Source of the DNA: CSP1-5 sp964558395
Lineage (GTDB): Bacteria; Methylomirabilota; Methylomirabilia; Methylomirabilales; CSP1-5
NCBI GenBank assembly: GCA_964558395.1
Contig: CAZLDS010000004.1
Span: forward strand, 1 to 64,000
Direction: 5' to 3'
Length of the DNA stretch: 64,000 nucleotides
Made by a program: the position numbers and the translations under genes. Below, in pieces: positions 15,833-23,349 of the stretch (its first letter is position 1; the number at the start of each line of letters is the position of its first letter). The notes below the pieces were generated by a model, which saw only the letters and a program-made list of their open reading frames with translations, was not told where the DNA came from and did not search any database.

Positions 15833-16351
15833 CTATTTGGGCGGCATGGGAAATGTCGCGTGCGGCCCGCTCGGTTCTTGATCCGGGGGGACGTAGATGG
15901 GTGCCGGCTTCCCGGCCGGACCGAGGTATCGAATAAACTGATAGATGGCGCGCAGATCTTCCTCCTTCATATCGTTCACGGCGTACCAGGGCATCGGAAC
16001 CCGTCGCCTCAACGTCTTTGCCATGTCAACCCATTGCGCTTCGGTAAAACTATTAATCGGTAACCGCAGGTTGGACCCGTAGGTGGTCCCCCACGGTCCG
16101 CGCCATCCAAACGTATCACCTGTCAACCACAACTCCTCATCCACTTTCCCTTCGGAGAGTAAATATCCAGCCGTATGACAATCATTGCACCCAGCGATCC
16201 GTACCAAATACCGCCCTCTTTCCACCATGTTCATGTCAAACGCGGGTTTGCTCTTGAGTGGTTTCGACAGGTCTGACTGCGCCGGATTACCCCCAAAAAG
16301 CAGAACCAAGCATACACAGGAGATCACGGCTGTTTTCAGGGTAACTTTCAT
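15833..16351 (-). CDS. monoheme cytochrome c, periplasmic
   Basis: A 172-residue protein with a signal peptide (about 1-26). One heme motif CNDCH is in YLVRIAGCNDCHTAGYLL (about residues 55-59), with a Met-containing C-terminal segment (RRVPMPWYAVNDMKEEDLRAIYQFIRYL) that offers the distal heme ligand and the closing helix of a class I cytochrome c. This is the layout of electron-carrying cytochrome subunits of alcohol, aldehyde or similar dehydrogenases, but no such enzyme is adjacent. The C-terminal tail is rich in Pro. Confidence 0.88.
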   Translation of the reverse strand: MKVTLKTAVISCVCLVLLFGGNPAQSDLSKPLKSKPAFDMNMVERGRYLVRIAGCNDCHTAGYLLSEGKVDEELWLTGDTFGWRGPWGTTYGSNLRLPINSFTEAQWVDMAKTLRRRVPMPWYAVNDMKEEDLRAIYQFIRYLGPAGKPAPIYVPPDQEPSGPHATFPMPPK

Positions 16352-16448
16352 CGGTATGACCCCCTTGGTGTGACTGTTTTCCGCCGGGTCCTATCAAAAG
16401 GACGCCGGAAAACTATCTTTTTCCTCCCTCTGTGTCAATGTTTTGCGG

Positions 16449-16560
16449 ATAGTCGAGAGTCCAGAGTTGAGAGCTAAGCGCTAAGCGCTAAGGGCAATTT
16501 CGGATTTTTGGGACCTCGCACCTCGGACATCGGACCTCGGACATCACAGTCGAGGGGTCG
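16449..16560. repeat. composite repeat, copy 1
   Basis: Order of modules: AGTCGAGAGTCCAGAGTTGA, GCTAAGCGCTAAGCGCTAAG, TTTCGGATTTTTGGGACCTC, then CACCTCGGACATCGGACCTC and GGACATCACAGTCGAGG. Copy 2 at 16997-17120 has the same modules in the same order with small changes. The unit lies in the gap between the cytochrome c start and the end of the 16585 gene. Confidence 0.7.
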
Positions 16561-16584
16561 AGTGCCCTTCGAGAGGGCCTGGAG

Positions 16585-16971
16585 TTAGGCAAGAACGGCG
16601 GTGAGGACCCAGAGGGCGATCACGCCCCAGATCACGATGGGGAGCCATGCGTTACGGAGCAGGTCCGACCGTGTCATTGACATTTCCTCGGCGATCTTCA
16701 GCAGCGCCTTTGAGTACGGCATCATGCCAACCCCTCCAACGAGCGCCGTGAACGCCATCACCGCCGCGACGTCGACGATATACAGGCGTGTCAACACGTA
16801 GTATCCGACCACGACCGCCAAGACCCCATACACGGTGGTCGCCAACCGGGGATTGCCAAGGAGGGGTTCGGCGACTTTCTTCATCCACACTCGTGGATTG
16901 ATCAGCACCACCACAAGCTTGAGCAACACCAAGAGCGCGAAGATGGTCGCGATAACCTCGAGCGCGGTCAT
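16585..16971 (-). CDS. four-helix membrane protein, paralogue of 22110-22496
   Basis: A 128-residue protein starting MTALEVIATIFALLVLLKLVVVLINPR; GGAGGTG lies six bases before this ATG. It has four hydrophobic segments (about 5-25, 45-62, 65-85, 105-126) with the charged loop YSKALLKIAEEMSMTRSDLLRNAWLP between the last two. The gene at 22110-22496 is a close paralogue over the full length. No motif gives a function. It sits upstream of repeats and downstream of the aquaporin. Confidence 0.7.
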   Translation of the reverse strand: MTALEVIATIFALLVLLKLVVVLINPRVWMKKVAEPLLGNPRLATTVYGVLAVVVGYYVLTRLYIVDVAAVMAFTALVGGVGMMPYSKALLKIAEEMSMTRSDLLRNAWLPIVIWGVIALWVLTAVLA

Positions 16972-16996
16972 TGGTTTCACCTCCGATGGTTACGCA

Positions 16997-17120
16997 AAGT
17001 CGAGGGTCGAGAGTTGCGAGTCGAGAGCTAAAAGCTAAGAGCCAAGCGCTAAGAGCGATTTCGGATTTCGGATTTTTGGGACCTCGCACCTCGGACATCG
17101 GACCTCGGACATCACAGTGG
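16997..17120. repeat. composite repeat, copy 2
   Basis: Same module order as 16449-16560: AGTCGAGGGTCGAGAGTTGC, GCTAAAAGCTAAGAGCCAAG, ATTTCGGATTTCGGATTTTT, GGGACCTCGCACCTCGGACA and TCGGACCTCGGACATCACAG. It lies between the 16585 gene start and the aquaporin stop. Confidence 0.7.
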
Positions 17121-17131
17121 AGCGTCGAGGT

Positions 17132-17758
17132 TTACTTATCATCGGGATTGACGACCCGGAAGGCCATCGCCGCCACCGCCCCACCCGCAAAGTTCCCCAC
17201 GAGAAAGATCCAGATATGGCCGATGCTCGATAGCCCCAACACGGTGATCCCCAGCGCGACCGCCGGGTTGAACGCCCCGCCCGAGACCGCGCCCACTGCA
17301 TACGCCCCGGCCAGCACGGTGAACCCGATCGCCAGGCCGAAATACGAATTGCCGCTGGTCTTTTGCGCCGTGGCCACATTCAAGATGACGAAACACAGGG
17401 CAAACGTGAACAGAAATTCCGCCAGCAAGGCGCGGAGGATGTCCGGGTTGGCGGCCTGGACCGCCGCGTGGCTTTTCATGAGGAGAACGACAGCCGCGGC
17501 GGCCCCGCCGGCCAGCAGCTGAGCGATCATGTACGGAAACACATCCTCCATCGGACAGCGGCCGCGCATCCACACGGCCAGCGTCACCGCCGGATTATAG
17601 TGCGCGCCCGACACATGCCCGCCGGCATACACCATCACCATCAAGACGGATCCGATCGCGATGGGCGCCATCGCGCCGGCGCCGGGTTCGACAACGACCA
17701 GGCCAATGGTCAGTACCAGGAAAAACGTCCCGATAAACTCGACCAAATATTTATTCAC
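17132..17758 (-). CDS. MIP family aquaporin
   Basis: A 208-residue channel starting at the GTG at 17758, with AAGGAG six bases upstream. A longer frame reads into the repeat and is rejected. Six hydrophobic helices and two half-helices carry NPA boxes: AHYNPAVT (55-57) and AFNPAVAL (164-166). In most water and glycerol channels the second NPA is followed by Arg, part of the selectivity filter. Here it is Val, so the filter is altered and the solute uncertain. Single-gene unit in the inner membrane. Confidence 0.9.
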   Translation of the reverse strand: MNKYLVEFIGTFFLVLTIGLVVVEPGAGAMAPIAIGSVLMVMVYAGGHVSGAHYNPAVTLAVWMRGRCPMEDVFPYMIAQLLAGGAAAAVVLLMKSHAAVQAANPDILRALLAEFLFTFALCFVILNVATAQKTSGNSYFGLAIGFTVLAGAYAVGAVSGGAFNPAVALGITVLGLSSIGHIWIFLVGNFAGGAVAAMAFRVVNPDDK

Positions 17759-18106
17759 GGAAATCTCCTTTCCGGTGGAATGTCCGAGGTCCGATGTCCG
17801 AAGTCCAAGGCCCAAAAAAATGGGAATCTAGCCCTTGTCGACTCTCAACTATGAGCTTATTTCTCGCGCTAAGGTAAGGGATTTGGGTCGGGCCGTCAAT
17901 CACTCCTTAGTCGAGACTCGGGGGCGAGGACTGAGGACTGAGTGCTGAGGTCCGAGCCTCAGTCCGCATGTCTCAAGACTCGTGGTTTCCCTTGGCTCAG
18001 TCCTCAATGCTCAGTCCTGGAGCGGAGGGGGGTCTTGACACGCCTGGCACTCTGAGCAATCCTGGAGTCTCCCCCACCGCCACCATCGCCGGACAAGGAG
18101 GGCCCC
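17759..18106. repeat. repeat-filled intergenic stretch between divergent genes
   Basis: This gap separates the minus-strand aquaporin from the plus-strand NmrA-like gene. It contains inverted pieces of the repeats: GTCCGAGGTCCGATGTCCGA (17782), CGACTCTCAACTATGAG (about 17838), GAGGACTGAGGACTGAGTGC (about 17930) and CTCAGTCCTCAATGCTCAGT (about 17997). Promoters for both genes must lie here; I could not single one out. No coding frame is convincing. Confidence 0.6.
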
Positions 18107-18994
18107 GTGAAAATCACGATTACCACGCCGACCGGCAACATCGGACGGCCACTGACACATCGGTTGCTCGACCAGGGAGGCCACGAGCTGATCCTGCTCG
18201 CGCGCAGCCCGGAGAAGCTCAAGGCGGAGCGGGCCAGAGGGGCGAGGGTCGTCCAGGGGGATCTGGGTGATGCGGCCTCCGTTACACAGGCGACCCAGGG
18301 CGCCGATGCGCTCTTTTTTCTCTGCCCACCCAACTTTGGCGTCGCCGACCACCGCGCCTACTACGTCACGCTCGCCAAGATCGGCGCCGACGCGGTAAAG
18401 GCCAATAAGATCAAACACACCGTGCTGCTGTCCAGCATCGGCGCGCATCTGAGCGCAGGGACTGGCCCCATCCTCGGCCTGCACGACGCCGAACAGATTT
18501 TTGCTAAGGCTACGTCGGGCCTGACCATCCTGCGCCCCACGTGGTTCATGGAGAACCACCTCGAGTTTCTCGACTCGATCACACACATGAACAGCATCTT
18601 CATGCCCCTGTCCGGTCACATCACGTTGCCCATGATCGCCACCGTGGACATCGCCGAGCGTGCCGCCCGCGTGATCACCGCCCCGGCGCCCTCCCGACCC
18701 ACGGTCGTCTCCCTGCACGGTCCGAAAGATTACAGCCTGGACGAATGCGCCAGGATCATCGGTCGAGTCATCGGCAAGGAGGTCCGGCACGCCCAGGTGC
18801 CGCCTGTAAAAGCGAAAGAGGCGATGATCGGTATGGGGGCGACCGAGAATGTGGCCGACACGATGCTCGAGATGTACGCCGGACTGCAGTCAGGCACGAT
18901 TACCGACGACGTCGGGCGATCGCCGGAGACGACGACGCCGACCACCTTCGAGACCTTCGTGCAGAACGTGCTTGCGCCCGCGCTCAACGCCTAG
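18107..18994 (+). CDS. NmrA-like NAD(P)-binding protein
   Basis: A 295-residue atypical short-chain dehydrogenase starting at a GTG with AAGGAGG upstream. The N-terminus MKITITTPTGNIGRPLTHRL has the TGxxGxxG-type dinucleotide motif with Pro-Thr-Gly-Asn. LLARSPEKLKAERARGARVVQGDLGD is typical of NmrA/NAD(P)H azoreductase-like proteins. The Tyr-X3-Lys catalytic pair is lacking, as in redox-sensing NmrA members. Later blocks (SSIGAHLSAGTGPI, LRPTWFMEN, MPLSGHITLPMIATVDIAERAARVI) complete the family pattern. Cytoplasmic; probable redox sensor or quinone reductase. Confidence 0.88.
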   Translation: MKITITTPTGNIGRPLTHRLLDQGGHELILLARSPEKLKAERARGARVVQGDLGDAASVTQATQGADALFFLCPPNFGVADHRAYYVTLAKIGADAVKANKIKHTVLLSSIGAHLSAGTGPILGLHDAEQIFAKATSGLTILRPTWFMENHLEFLDSITHMNSIFMPLSGHITLPMIATVDIAERAARVITAPAPSRPTVVSLHGPKDYSLDECARIIGRVIGKEVRHAQVPPVKAKEAMIGMGATENVADTMLEMYAGLQSGTITDDVGRSPETTTPTTFETFVQNVLAPALNA

Positions 18995-19078
18995 CGCCGG
19001 GCCGCCCCATACAGTTCGGTGCCGCTTGCGAAGCCGACAGAAACCCACGAACCCGGTATCACGAGGAGGGATGCGGTC

Positions 19079-19633
19079 ATGGCCAAGTGGACGTTCGAAC
19101 CCGGGCATACCGCCGCAGATTTTTCTGTGCGGCACATGATGGTGACCTCTGTTCGTGGTGCCTTCAAGAATGTCCACGGGTCGCTCACGTTCAATCCAGC
19201 GAACCCGCGTGATTCGTCCGTCGAGGTCAGCATCGATGCCACAGGAATCTGGAGCGGGGAGGCGGACCGAGACGCCCACCTGCGCAGTGCGGACTTTTTA
19301 GATGTCGAAAACCACCCCGAGATCATTTTCAAGGGTAATCGGGTCGAGGTGATAGGCAGCCAGGACTACACCCTCACCGGCGATCTGACCATCCGGGGTG
19401 TCGCCCGCCCCGTCACGCTGCATGTAACTTTCTTGGGACAGTGGGAAACGCCCTGGTGGGAGGGAGGCGTGGATAAGGGGCCGAAGACGCGTGCCGGCTT
19501 TGTGGCAACAACGAAGATCAATCGCCATGATTTCGGGGTTAGCTGGAACGCCCCTCTGGATCGGGGCGGGATCGTCGTCGGCAACATCGTTGACATTACG
19601 ATCGACGCCGAAGCGATACGAGAAGACGCATGA
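19079..19633 (+). CDS. YceI family protein
   Basis: A 184-residue lipocalin-like protein starting at the ATG at 19079 after GAGGAGGG. The family blocks are clear: WTFEPGHTAADFSVRHMMVTSVRGAFKNVHG, then ATGIWSGEADRDAHLRSADFLDVENHPEIIF, the GDLTIRGVARPVTLHV strand and KTRAGFVATTKINRHDFGVSWN. YceI proteins bind isoprenoid lipids or similar amphiphiles. This copy has no signal peptide, so it is cytoplasmic. It follows the NmrA-like gene by 84 bases and may be cotranscribed. Confidence 0.95.
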   Translation: MAKWTFEPGHTAADFSVRHMMVTSVRGAFKNVHGSLTFNPANPRDSSVEVSIDATGIWSGEADRDAHLRSADFLDVENHPEIIFKGNRVEVIGSQDYTLTGDLTIRGVARPVTLHVTFLGQWETPWWEGGVDKGPKTRAGFVATTKINRHDFGVSWNAPLDRGGIVVGNIVDITIDAEAIREDA

Positions 19634-19746
19634 TCACGGCCATCTGCCTAACACCCGCACTCAAAGAACGCAACCGCGCACTCCGCCGGCGCAAGCCCTT
19701 AGGCGAGTTCGTTTTTGAAGGCGAGTGGGGGGGGAGGGATGGCAGG

Positions 19747-20178
19747 TCATTCGTTTTCGCGGATGAACCGACGCCAGGCCTCAAGTACTGACTCCCCCAG
19801 GGCGGTCGGGTCTCGTATGGCGCGCGAAGCCTCAAGCGGACTGCCCTCCCGCTGCCGCGCCGCCTCCCTGGCGTAGTACCGCCAGACATCGTCTTGATCC
19901 TGAAAGCTCAGCTTGACGAGGGCGATCCCAGCCGTCCATTGGGCCGCCCACTTCACAGTCCCCCCAGCCTGGATGGCACGCTTGCCAATGGGGAGCCAGA
20001 AGTGCAGTAAGAGGTCGGCTCCAACAGAAAGCGTCGTACTCTGCGTCACGAGACACACCCCGGCGGTCCCGATGTTGGTGATCCGCCCCATCCGGCTATC
20101 GTCATCCCCGGCCTGGTAATCCACCTGAAGATCGCAGGAAATGCGCGGTGAGAGCCGCCGATCAACCAGCTCACTCAT
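19747..20178 (-). CDS. PilZ domain protein
   Basis: A 143-residue single PilZ domain. The c-di-GMP-binding Arg motif is RRLSPR at 7-12. The second motif, usually D/N-x-S-x-x-G, appears as NIGTAGVCL with Thr in place of Ser. Strand WLPIGKRAIQAGGTVKWAAQ and the C-terminal helix (DDVWRYYAREAARQREG) are typical. AGGAGAGCGTC precedes the ATG. A likely c-di-GMP effector; another PilZ domain is at 30006 and an HD-GYP protein at 57066. Confidence 0.88.
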   Translation of the reverse strand: MSELVDRRLSPRISCDLQVDYQAGDDDSRMGRITNIGTAGVCLVTQSTTLSVGADLLLHFWLPIGKRAIQAGGTVKWAAQWTAGIALVKLSFQDQDDVWRYYAREAARQREGSPLEASRAIRDPTALGESVLEAWRRFIRENE

Positions 20179-20525
20179 GACGCTCTCCTGGTGGAGCTTG
20201 GTGCGTCAAAAAAAAGGCCTTGTCGGGCTATGCTCCGCCCGAGAAGGCGTCAGAATCTTCTGATACCCCGTGAGTTCGCCGCATGTGGGCCTGGGAGACT
20301 ATGATCACCCTCTCGTTTCACCGGCCTGCTACGAGTTAGGGTTGCGGGGCTGCTTCTGTCTTCGTCCTATAGTCGGCCGTACGTTACCCCCTTTTATTTC
20401 TCCTGTCAACTACTCTGATATCAGAAATGGCCTACAAGCGATCCGCCCCCCAGGGGGGACGGATTCACGGAAGAATCCACTCGATAGCCCTTCGACCGGT
20501 TCAGGGTGCAACTCAGGGCAGGGCA
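20179..20525. other. non-coding stretch with terminator and repeat fragment
   Basis: Apart from the terminator at 20208-20248, this stretch shows no convincing gene. Near its right end (about 20480-20520) is CCCTTCGACCGGTTCAGGGT with CTCAGGGCAGG, a relative of the CCCTTCGACGAGCTCAGGGC repeat at 22549. A short AT-rich run at 20390-20425 holds TACTCTGATATCAGA, a small palindrome of unknown meaning. Confidence 0.5.
20208..20248 (-). terminator. intrinsic terminator downstream of the flavoprotein gene
   Basis: On the minus strand GCCTTCTCGGGC pairs with GCCCGACAAGGC (one mismatch) around GGAGCATA and is followed by a run of about eight T. It lies about 280 bases past the stop of the 20526-21941 gene and ahead of the PilZ gene. 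Confidence 0.7.
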
Positions 20526-21941
20526 TCAGAGTCCCAGGCGATACACCCGCCGAGCCATGTTTTGCAGCCGTGGCGATTTCAGGCGGTTCGTCATCCACTG
20601 CTCACTGGCCCGCTTGCTCAGAAACGCCATCGCGGGAAAGGAGTGTTGCAGAAACATCACGTCGTGCATCCGGATCCCTGTCTGGATCGCCAAGCCCCAC
20701 TCGTTGATCATTTCACCCGAGCCTTCACCGATGATGTACGCACCGAAGATGCGCCCCGCCGGGCTGACGAAGACCTTCACAAACCCCGGGCCCAGTTCTT
20801 CGGCGATCGCGGCCCCGTAGTCCTCGTACCGCACCGTCACGGTCTCGTACCGGACCCCGCGCCCCTTAAGATCTGATTCACGCTGTCCGACAAAGCTCAA
20901 GGCCGGCTCGGTGAAGACCGTCCAGGGGACGACGTACTTGCGAAAGTCACGTTTCAGTGGCCACGGCAGCATGCAGTTGACCAAGGCGATCATGCCCTGA
21001 TGCATGGCCGCATGCGAGAATTGCGCGTAGCCGTTGCAGTCGCCGGCCGCCATGATATGTGGCTGTGAGGTCCTGAGGTGCGCATCGACCGTAATCCCGC
21101 TGTCACTGTACTGGACACCGGCATTGTCGAGTCTGAGCGGACCAAGGTCCATGCGCCGCCCGAGGGCTGCCAACACCCGCTCGGCCTCGATGATGCTGTC
21201 CTCGGTGTGGAGCACAACCCGGCCGTTCTTCTTCTCAAAGCCCTTCATCTTCGCGTGCGTCCGGACTGCGATCCCTTCTTCCTGTAGCTTTTGTTGGAGC
21301 AGATGTACCGCCTCCTGATCCTCGCGCCACAGGACGCTTTTCCCGCGCATGACCATCGTCACCTGACAGCCGAGGCGGTTGAACGCCTGGGCCATCTCGC
21401 AGGCGATGTTGCCCCCGCCGACGACGATCATCGACTCGGGCACCGCATGCAGGTCGAACATCGTTTCGTTGGTGAGCGGATCGACCTCTGCGAGCCCATC
21501 GATTGGCGGTAATGCGGGCCGGGTCCCGGCACAGATGAAGATGCGGCGAGCCGTGATCCGCCGCCCCCCGACCTCGACGGTGTGTGGGTCAGCAAAGCCC
21601 GCCTTGCCCTGGCGCAGGATGAGGTCGACCTTATCGAAGAGGGCCATCGTCTTGGTGTCGTTGATGAATTGGACGTGGTGGGCGACCCTGGGAAATGGGT
21701 CGACGACCGCCGGCTTCGGCGCGGCGGCGAGGCCAAGCTTTTCCAATTTCTCGAAGGCATGCCGTGCCTTGGCCATTTGCAGCAGCGACTTGCTGGGGAT
21801 GCATCCGACATTCATGCACTCGCCCCCCACCTTGTGGGCTTCGATCGCACAGACTTTCAGTCCCATCTGGGACCCCATGATGGATACGGCCATGCCCGCC
21901 GGTCCCAGGCCAATCGTGCATATGTCGTACTCGTATTTCAT
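20526..21941 (-). CDS. pyridine nucleotide-disulfide oxidoreductase (class I, FAD)
   Basis: A 471-residue flavoprotein of the dihydrolipoamide dehydrogenase/mercuric reductase family. It has the FAD motif CTIGLGPAGMA at 8-18, redox-active GGECMNVGCIPSK at 39-51 (Cys42 and Cys47), NAD(P) motif IVVGGGNIACEMA near 173-185, second FAD motif HIMAAGDCNG near 295, and a C-terminal dimerization domain (VPWTVFTEPALSFVGQRESDL). The usual HPT active-site His motif near the end is missing; LQHSFPAMAF stands there. The true disulfide substrate is unknown. GAGGGGTGGTAA precedes the ATG. Confidence 0.93.
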   Translation of the reverse strand: MKYEYDICTIGLGPAGMAVSIMGSQMGLKVCAIEAHKVGGECMNVGCIPSKSLLQMAKARHAFEKLEKLGLAAAPKPAVVDPFPRVAHHVQFINDTKTMALFDKVDLILRQGKAGFADPHTVEVGGRRITARRIFICAGTRPALPPIDGLAEVDPLTNETMFDLHAVPESMIVVGGGNIACEMAQAFNRLGCQVTMVMRGKSVLWREDQEAVHLLQQKLQEEGIAVRTHAKMKGFEKKNGRVVLHTEDSIIEAERVLAALGRRMDLGPLRLDNAGVQYSDSGITVDAHLRTSQPHIMAAGDCNGYAQFSHAAMHQGMIALVNCMLPWPLKRDFRKYVVPWTVFTEPALSFVGQRESDLKGRGVRYETVTVRYEDYGAAIAEELGPGFVKVFVSPAGRIFGAYIIGEGSGEMINEWGLAIQTGIRMHDVMFLQHSFPAMAFLSKRASEQWMTNRLKSPRLQNMARRVYRLGL

Positions 21942-22045
21942 TTACCACCCCTCATTCATTGGACGAGCCCATGCCCGACGCTCCCTTCACTTTCCCTCAC
22001 TCAAATCTTCGATCAATGCTGCACTGTTGCGTCGTCATAGACACA

Positions 22046-22084
22046 AATAGCACCGGCGACCTCATCCGGTTCCCCGGTGCTATT
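22046..22084 (-). terminator. intrinsic terminator of the 22110 gene
   Basis: AATAGCACCGG and CCGGTGCTATT form a perfect eleven-pair stem. On the minus strand it is followed by TATTTGTG. It lies between the stop of the 22110 gene and the flavoprotein start, so the latter has its own promoter in about 100 bases. Confidence 0.65.
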
Positions 22085-22109
22085 ATAACGAATCGCGGTA
22101 CTTTGTCTT

Positions 22110-22496
22110 CTAAGCAAAGACCGTGGTCAGAACCCAGAGGGCGAGGACGGTCCAGATCACGATCGGGAGCCACGCGTTGCGCAGCAGCTCTGCCCGTGTG
22201 GCCGACTTCTCCTCTGCGATTTTCAGCATCGCCTCCGCGTACGGCAGCACCCCCAGCCCCATCAAAAAGGCGGTGAACAGCATCACCGCGAAGACGTCGA
22301 CGATATTGAGACTCGCCAGCACAACGTAGCCGGTCACGAGCGCCAGTCCCGCATACACGGCACTCGCCAAGGGAGGATTGCCCAAGAGTGGCTTCGCGAC
22401 CTTCTCCATCCACAACCGTGGATTCACCAGCACCACCACGATCTTGACCAAAACGAAGATCGCGAAGATCGTCGCGATCACTTCGAGCGCGGTCAT
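22110..22496 (-). CDS. four-helix membrane protein, paralogue of 16585-16971
   Basis: A 128-residue protein starting MTALEVIATIFAIFVLVKIVVVLVNPRLW; the ATG at 22496 follows GGAGGTGAGACAC. Compared with 16585-16971 it keeps the first 12 residues exactly and the signature block ALLKIAEE...TRSDLLRNAWLPIVIW as AMLKIAEEKSATRAELLRNAWLPIVIW, so the two are clear paralogues. Four hydrophobic segments. Function unknown. The upstream leaders also share a GGAGGTGA..CA ribosome site and adjacent repeats, which suggests the whole cassette was duplicated. Confidence 0.7.
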   Translation of the reverse strand: MTALEVIATIFAIFVLVKIVVVLVNPRLWMEKVAKPLLGNPPLASAVYAGLALVTGYVVLASLNIVDVFAVMLFTAFLMGLGVLPYAEAMLKIAEEKSATRAELLRNAWLPIVIWTVLALWVLTTVFA

Positions 22497-22800
22497 GTGT
22501 CTCACCTCCGTGATAGTCGAGAGTTGAGAGCGGAGAGTCGAGAGAGGCCCTTCGACGAGCTCAGGGCAGGCCCTTCGACTCGGAAAAGGGCAAAGATTCC
22601 CGGAAATGTCTCTATCAATAATATAGCACCAGGGGCCGTTGTGGCCCGCCAGGGGCCTTTAGGCCATACAACACGCGCCCTTAGGGAGCCCGCCTATGTG
22701 ACCTTTCACACGGTCTGGCCTGTTCGCCGGGCTCATGGTTGGGGCAATGAAAAGGGAGGTTGGAGAGACGGGCTTTGGGGGGGATCGCCGGGTTTTGTGT
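22497..22800. repeat. repeat-containing intergenic stretch
   Basis: Starts with AGTCGAGAGTTGAGAGCGGA (22515) and GAGTCGAGAG, followed by CCCTTCGACGAGCTCAGGGC and a second CCCTTCGACTCGG (22549-22582). A GGCCGTTGTGGCCCGCCAGG stretch with GGCCTTTAGGCC follows. No gene seen up to the small ORF at 22801. Confidence 0.55.
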
Positions 22801-22947
22801 CTAGAGGATGTTCTCGCGCAAAGGGGGCTGGTGGGTACCCCGAAAGCTTTTCGCGACTCTCACGATCCAGCTGCCCAAGAGCACAGCGCTTAAAGTCCCG
22901 TAGACCGTGATGAAAGAGAAAACGAACAGCGTATACCAGACTTTCAT
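22801..22947 (-). CDS. 48-residue membrane protein
   Basis: The ATG at 22947 follows GGGGGGAGTGAACA. The product begins MKVWYTLFVFSFITVYGTLS and ends in a basic, Pro-containing tail (SFRGTHQPPLRENIL), stop TAG at 22801. One long hydrophobic stretch (about 4-30) makes it a single-pass inner-membrane protein. It is transcribed away from the sulfite-oxidase-like gene. The good ribosome site and typical topology support it; function unknown. Confidence 0.5.
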   Translation of the reverse strand: MKVWYTLFVFSFITVYGTLSAVLLGSWIVRVAKSFRGTHQPPLRENIL

Positions 22948-23349
22948 TGTTCACTCCCCCCTGCGAGATATTCCCTTTCCCTCTACAGCAGGAGGTGTGC
23001 CAACACGCGTCTTCAACGGCAGGTTCAATTGTGTAAGTCCTGTCTTTATAAGGAATTGCACCCAACGGCCCCCGTCCGCCATCTGAGGATCCGTCACTCT
23101 GCATATCAATGAAATGGTGAATATTGTGCATGGTGGTTTTTCCTGGTGAGTGTAACACGGTGAAATAGTACAGCGATATTTGTCGACCCCAACCATGCAG
23201 TCTCTGCCCAGGGGGGCACCTAAGAAGGTGCATCAATGTCATCCCTCCGGACCTCGGACGTCGGCCATCGGACTTCGGACCTTGACACCGTCGCCGGCCT
23301 CGGGGATACTCAATTCCCCCACAAGATAGCATTACCACGCGAGTGATTC
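22948..23349. other. intergenic stretch upstream of the sulfite-oxidase-like gene
   Basis: Divergent control region between the 48-residue membrane protein and the plus-strand molybdoenzyme gene. An inexact repeat (GGACCTCGGACGTCGGCCAT and CGGACTTCGGACC) lies at 23247-23283. Several frames are open here on the minus strand, but none has a convincing start and composition. No promoter is singled out. Confidence 0.45.

Noticed and set aside
15435..18106. CRISPR array
   Set aside because: The repeats are short, variable, overlapping in type and lack evenly sized spacers; no cas genes.
22733..23338. 201-codon minus-strand frame upstream of the molybdoenzyme
   Set aside because: It runs through the repeat region and overlaps the better supported 48-residue gene in another frame.
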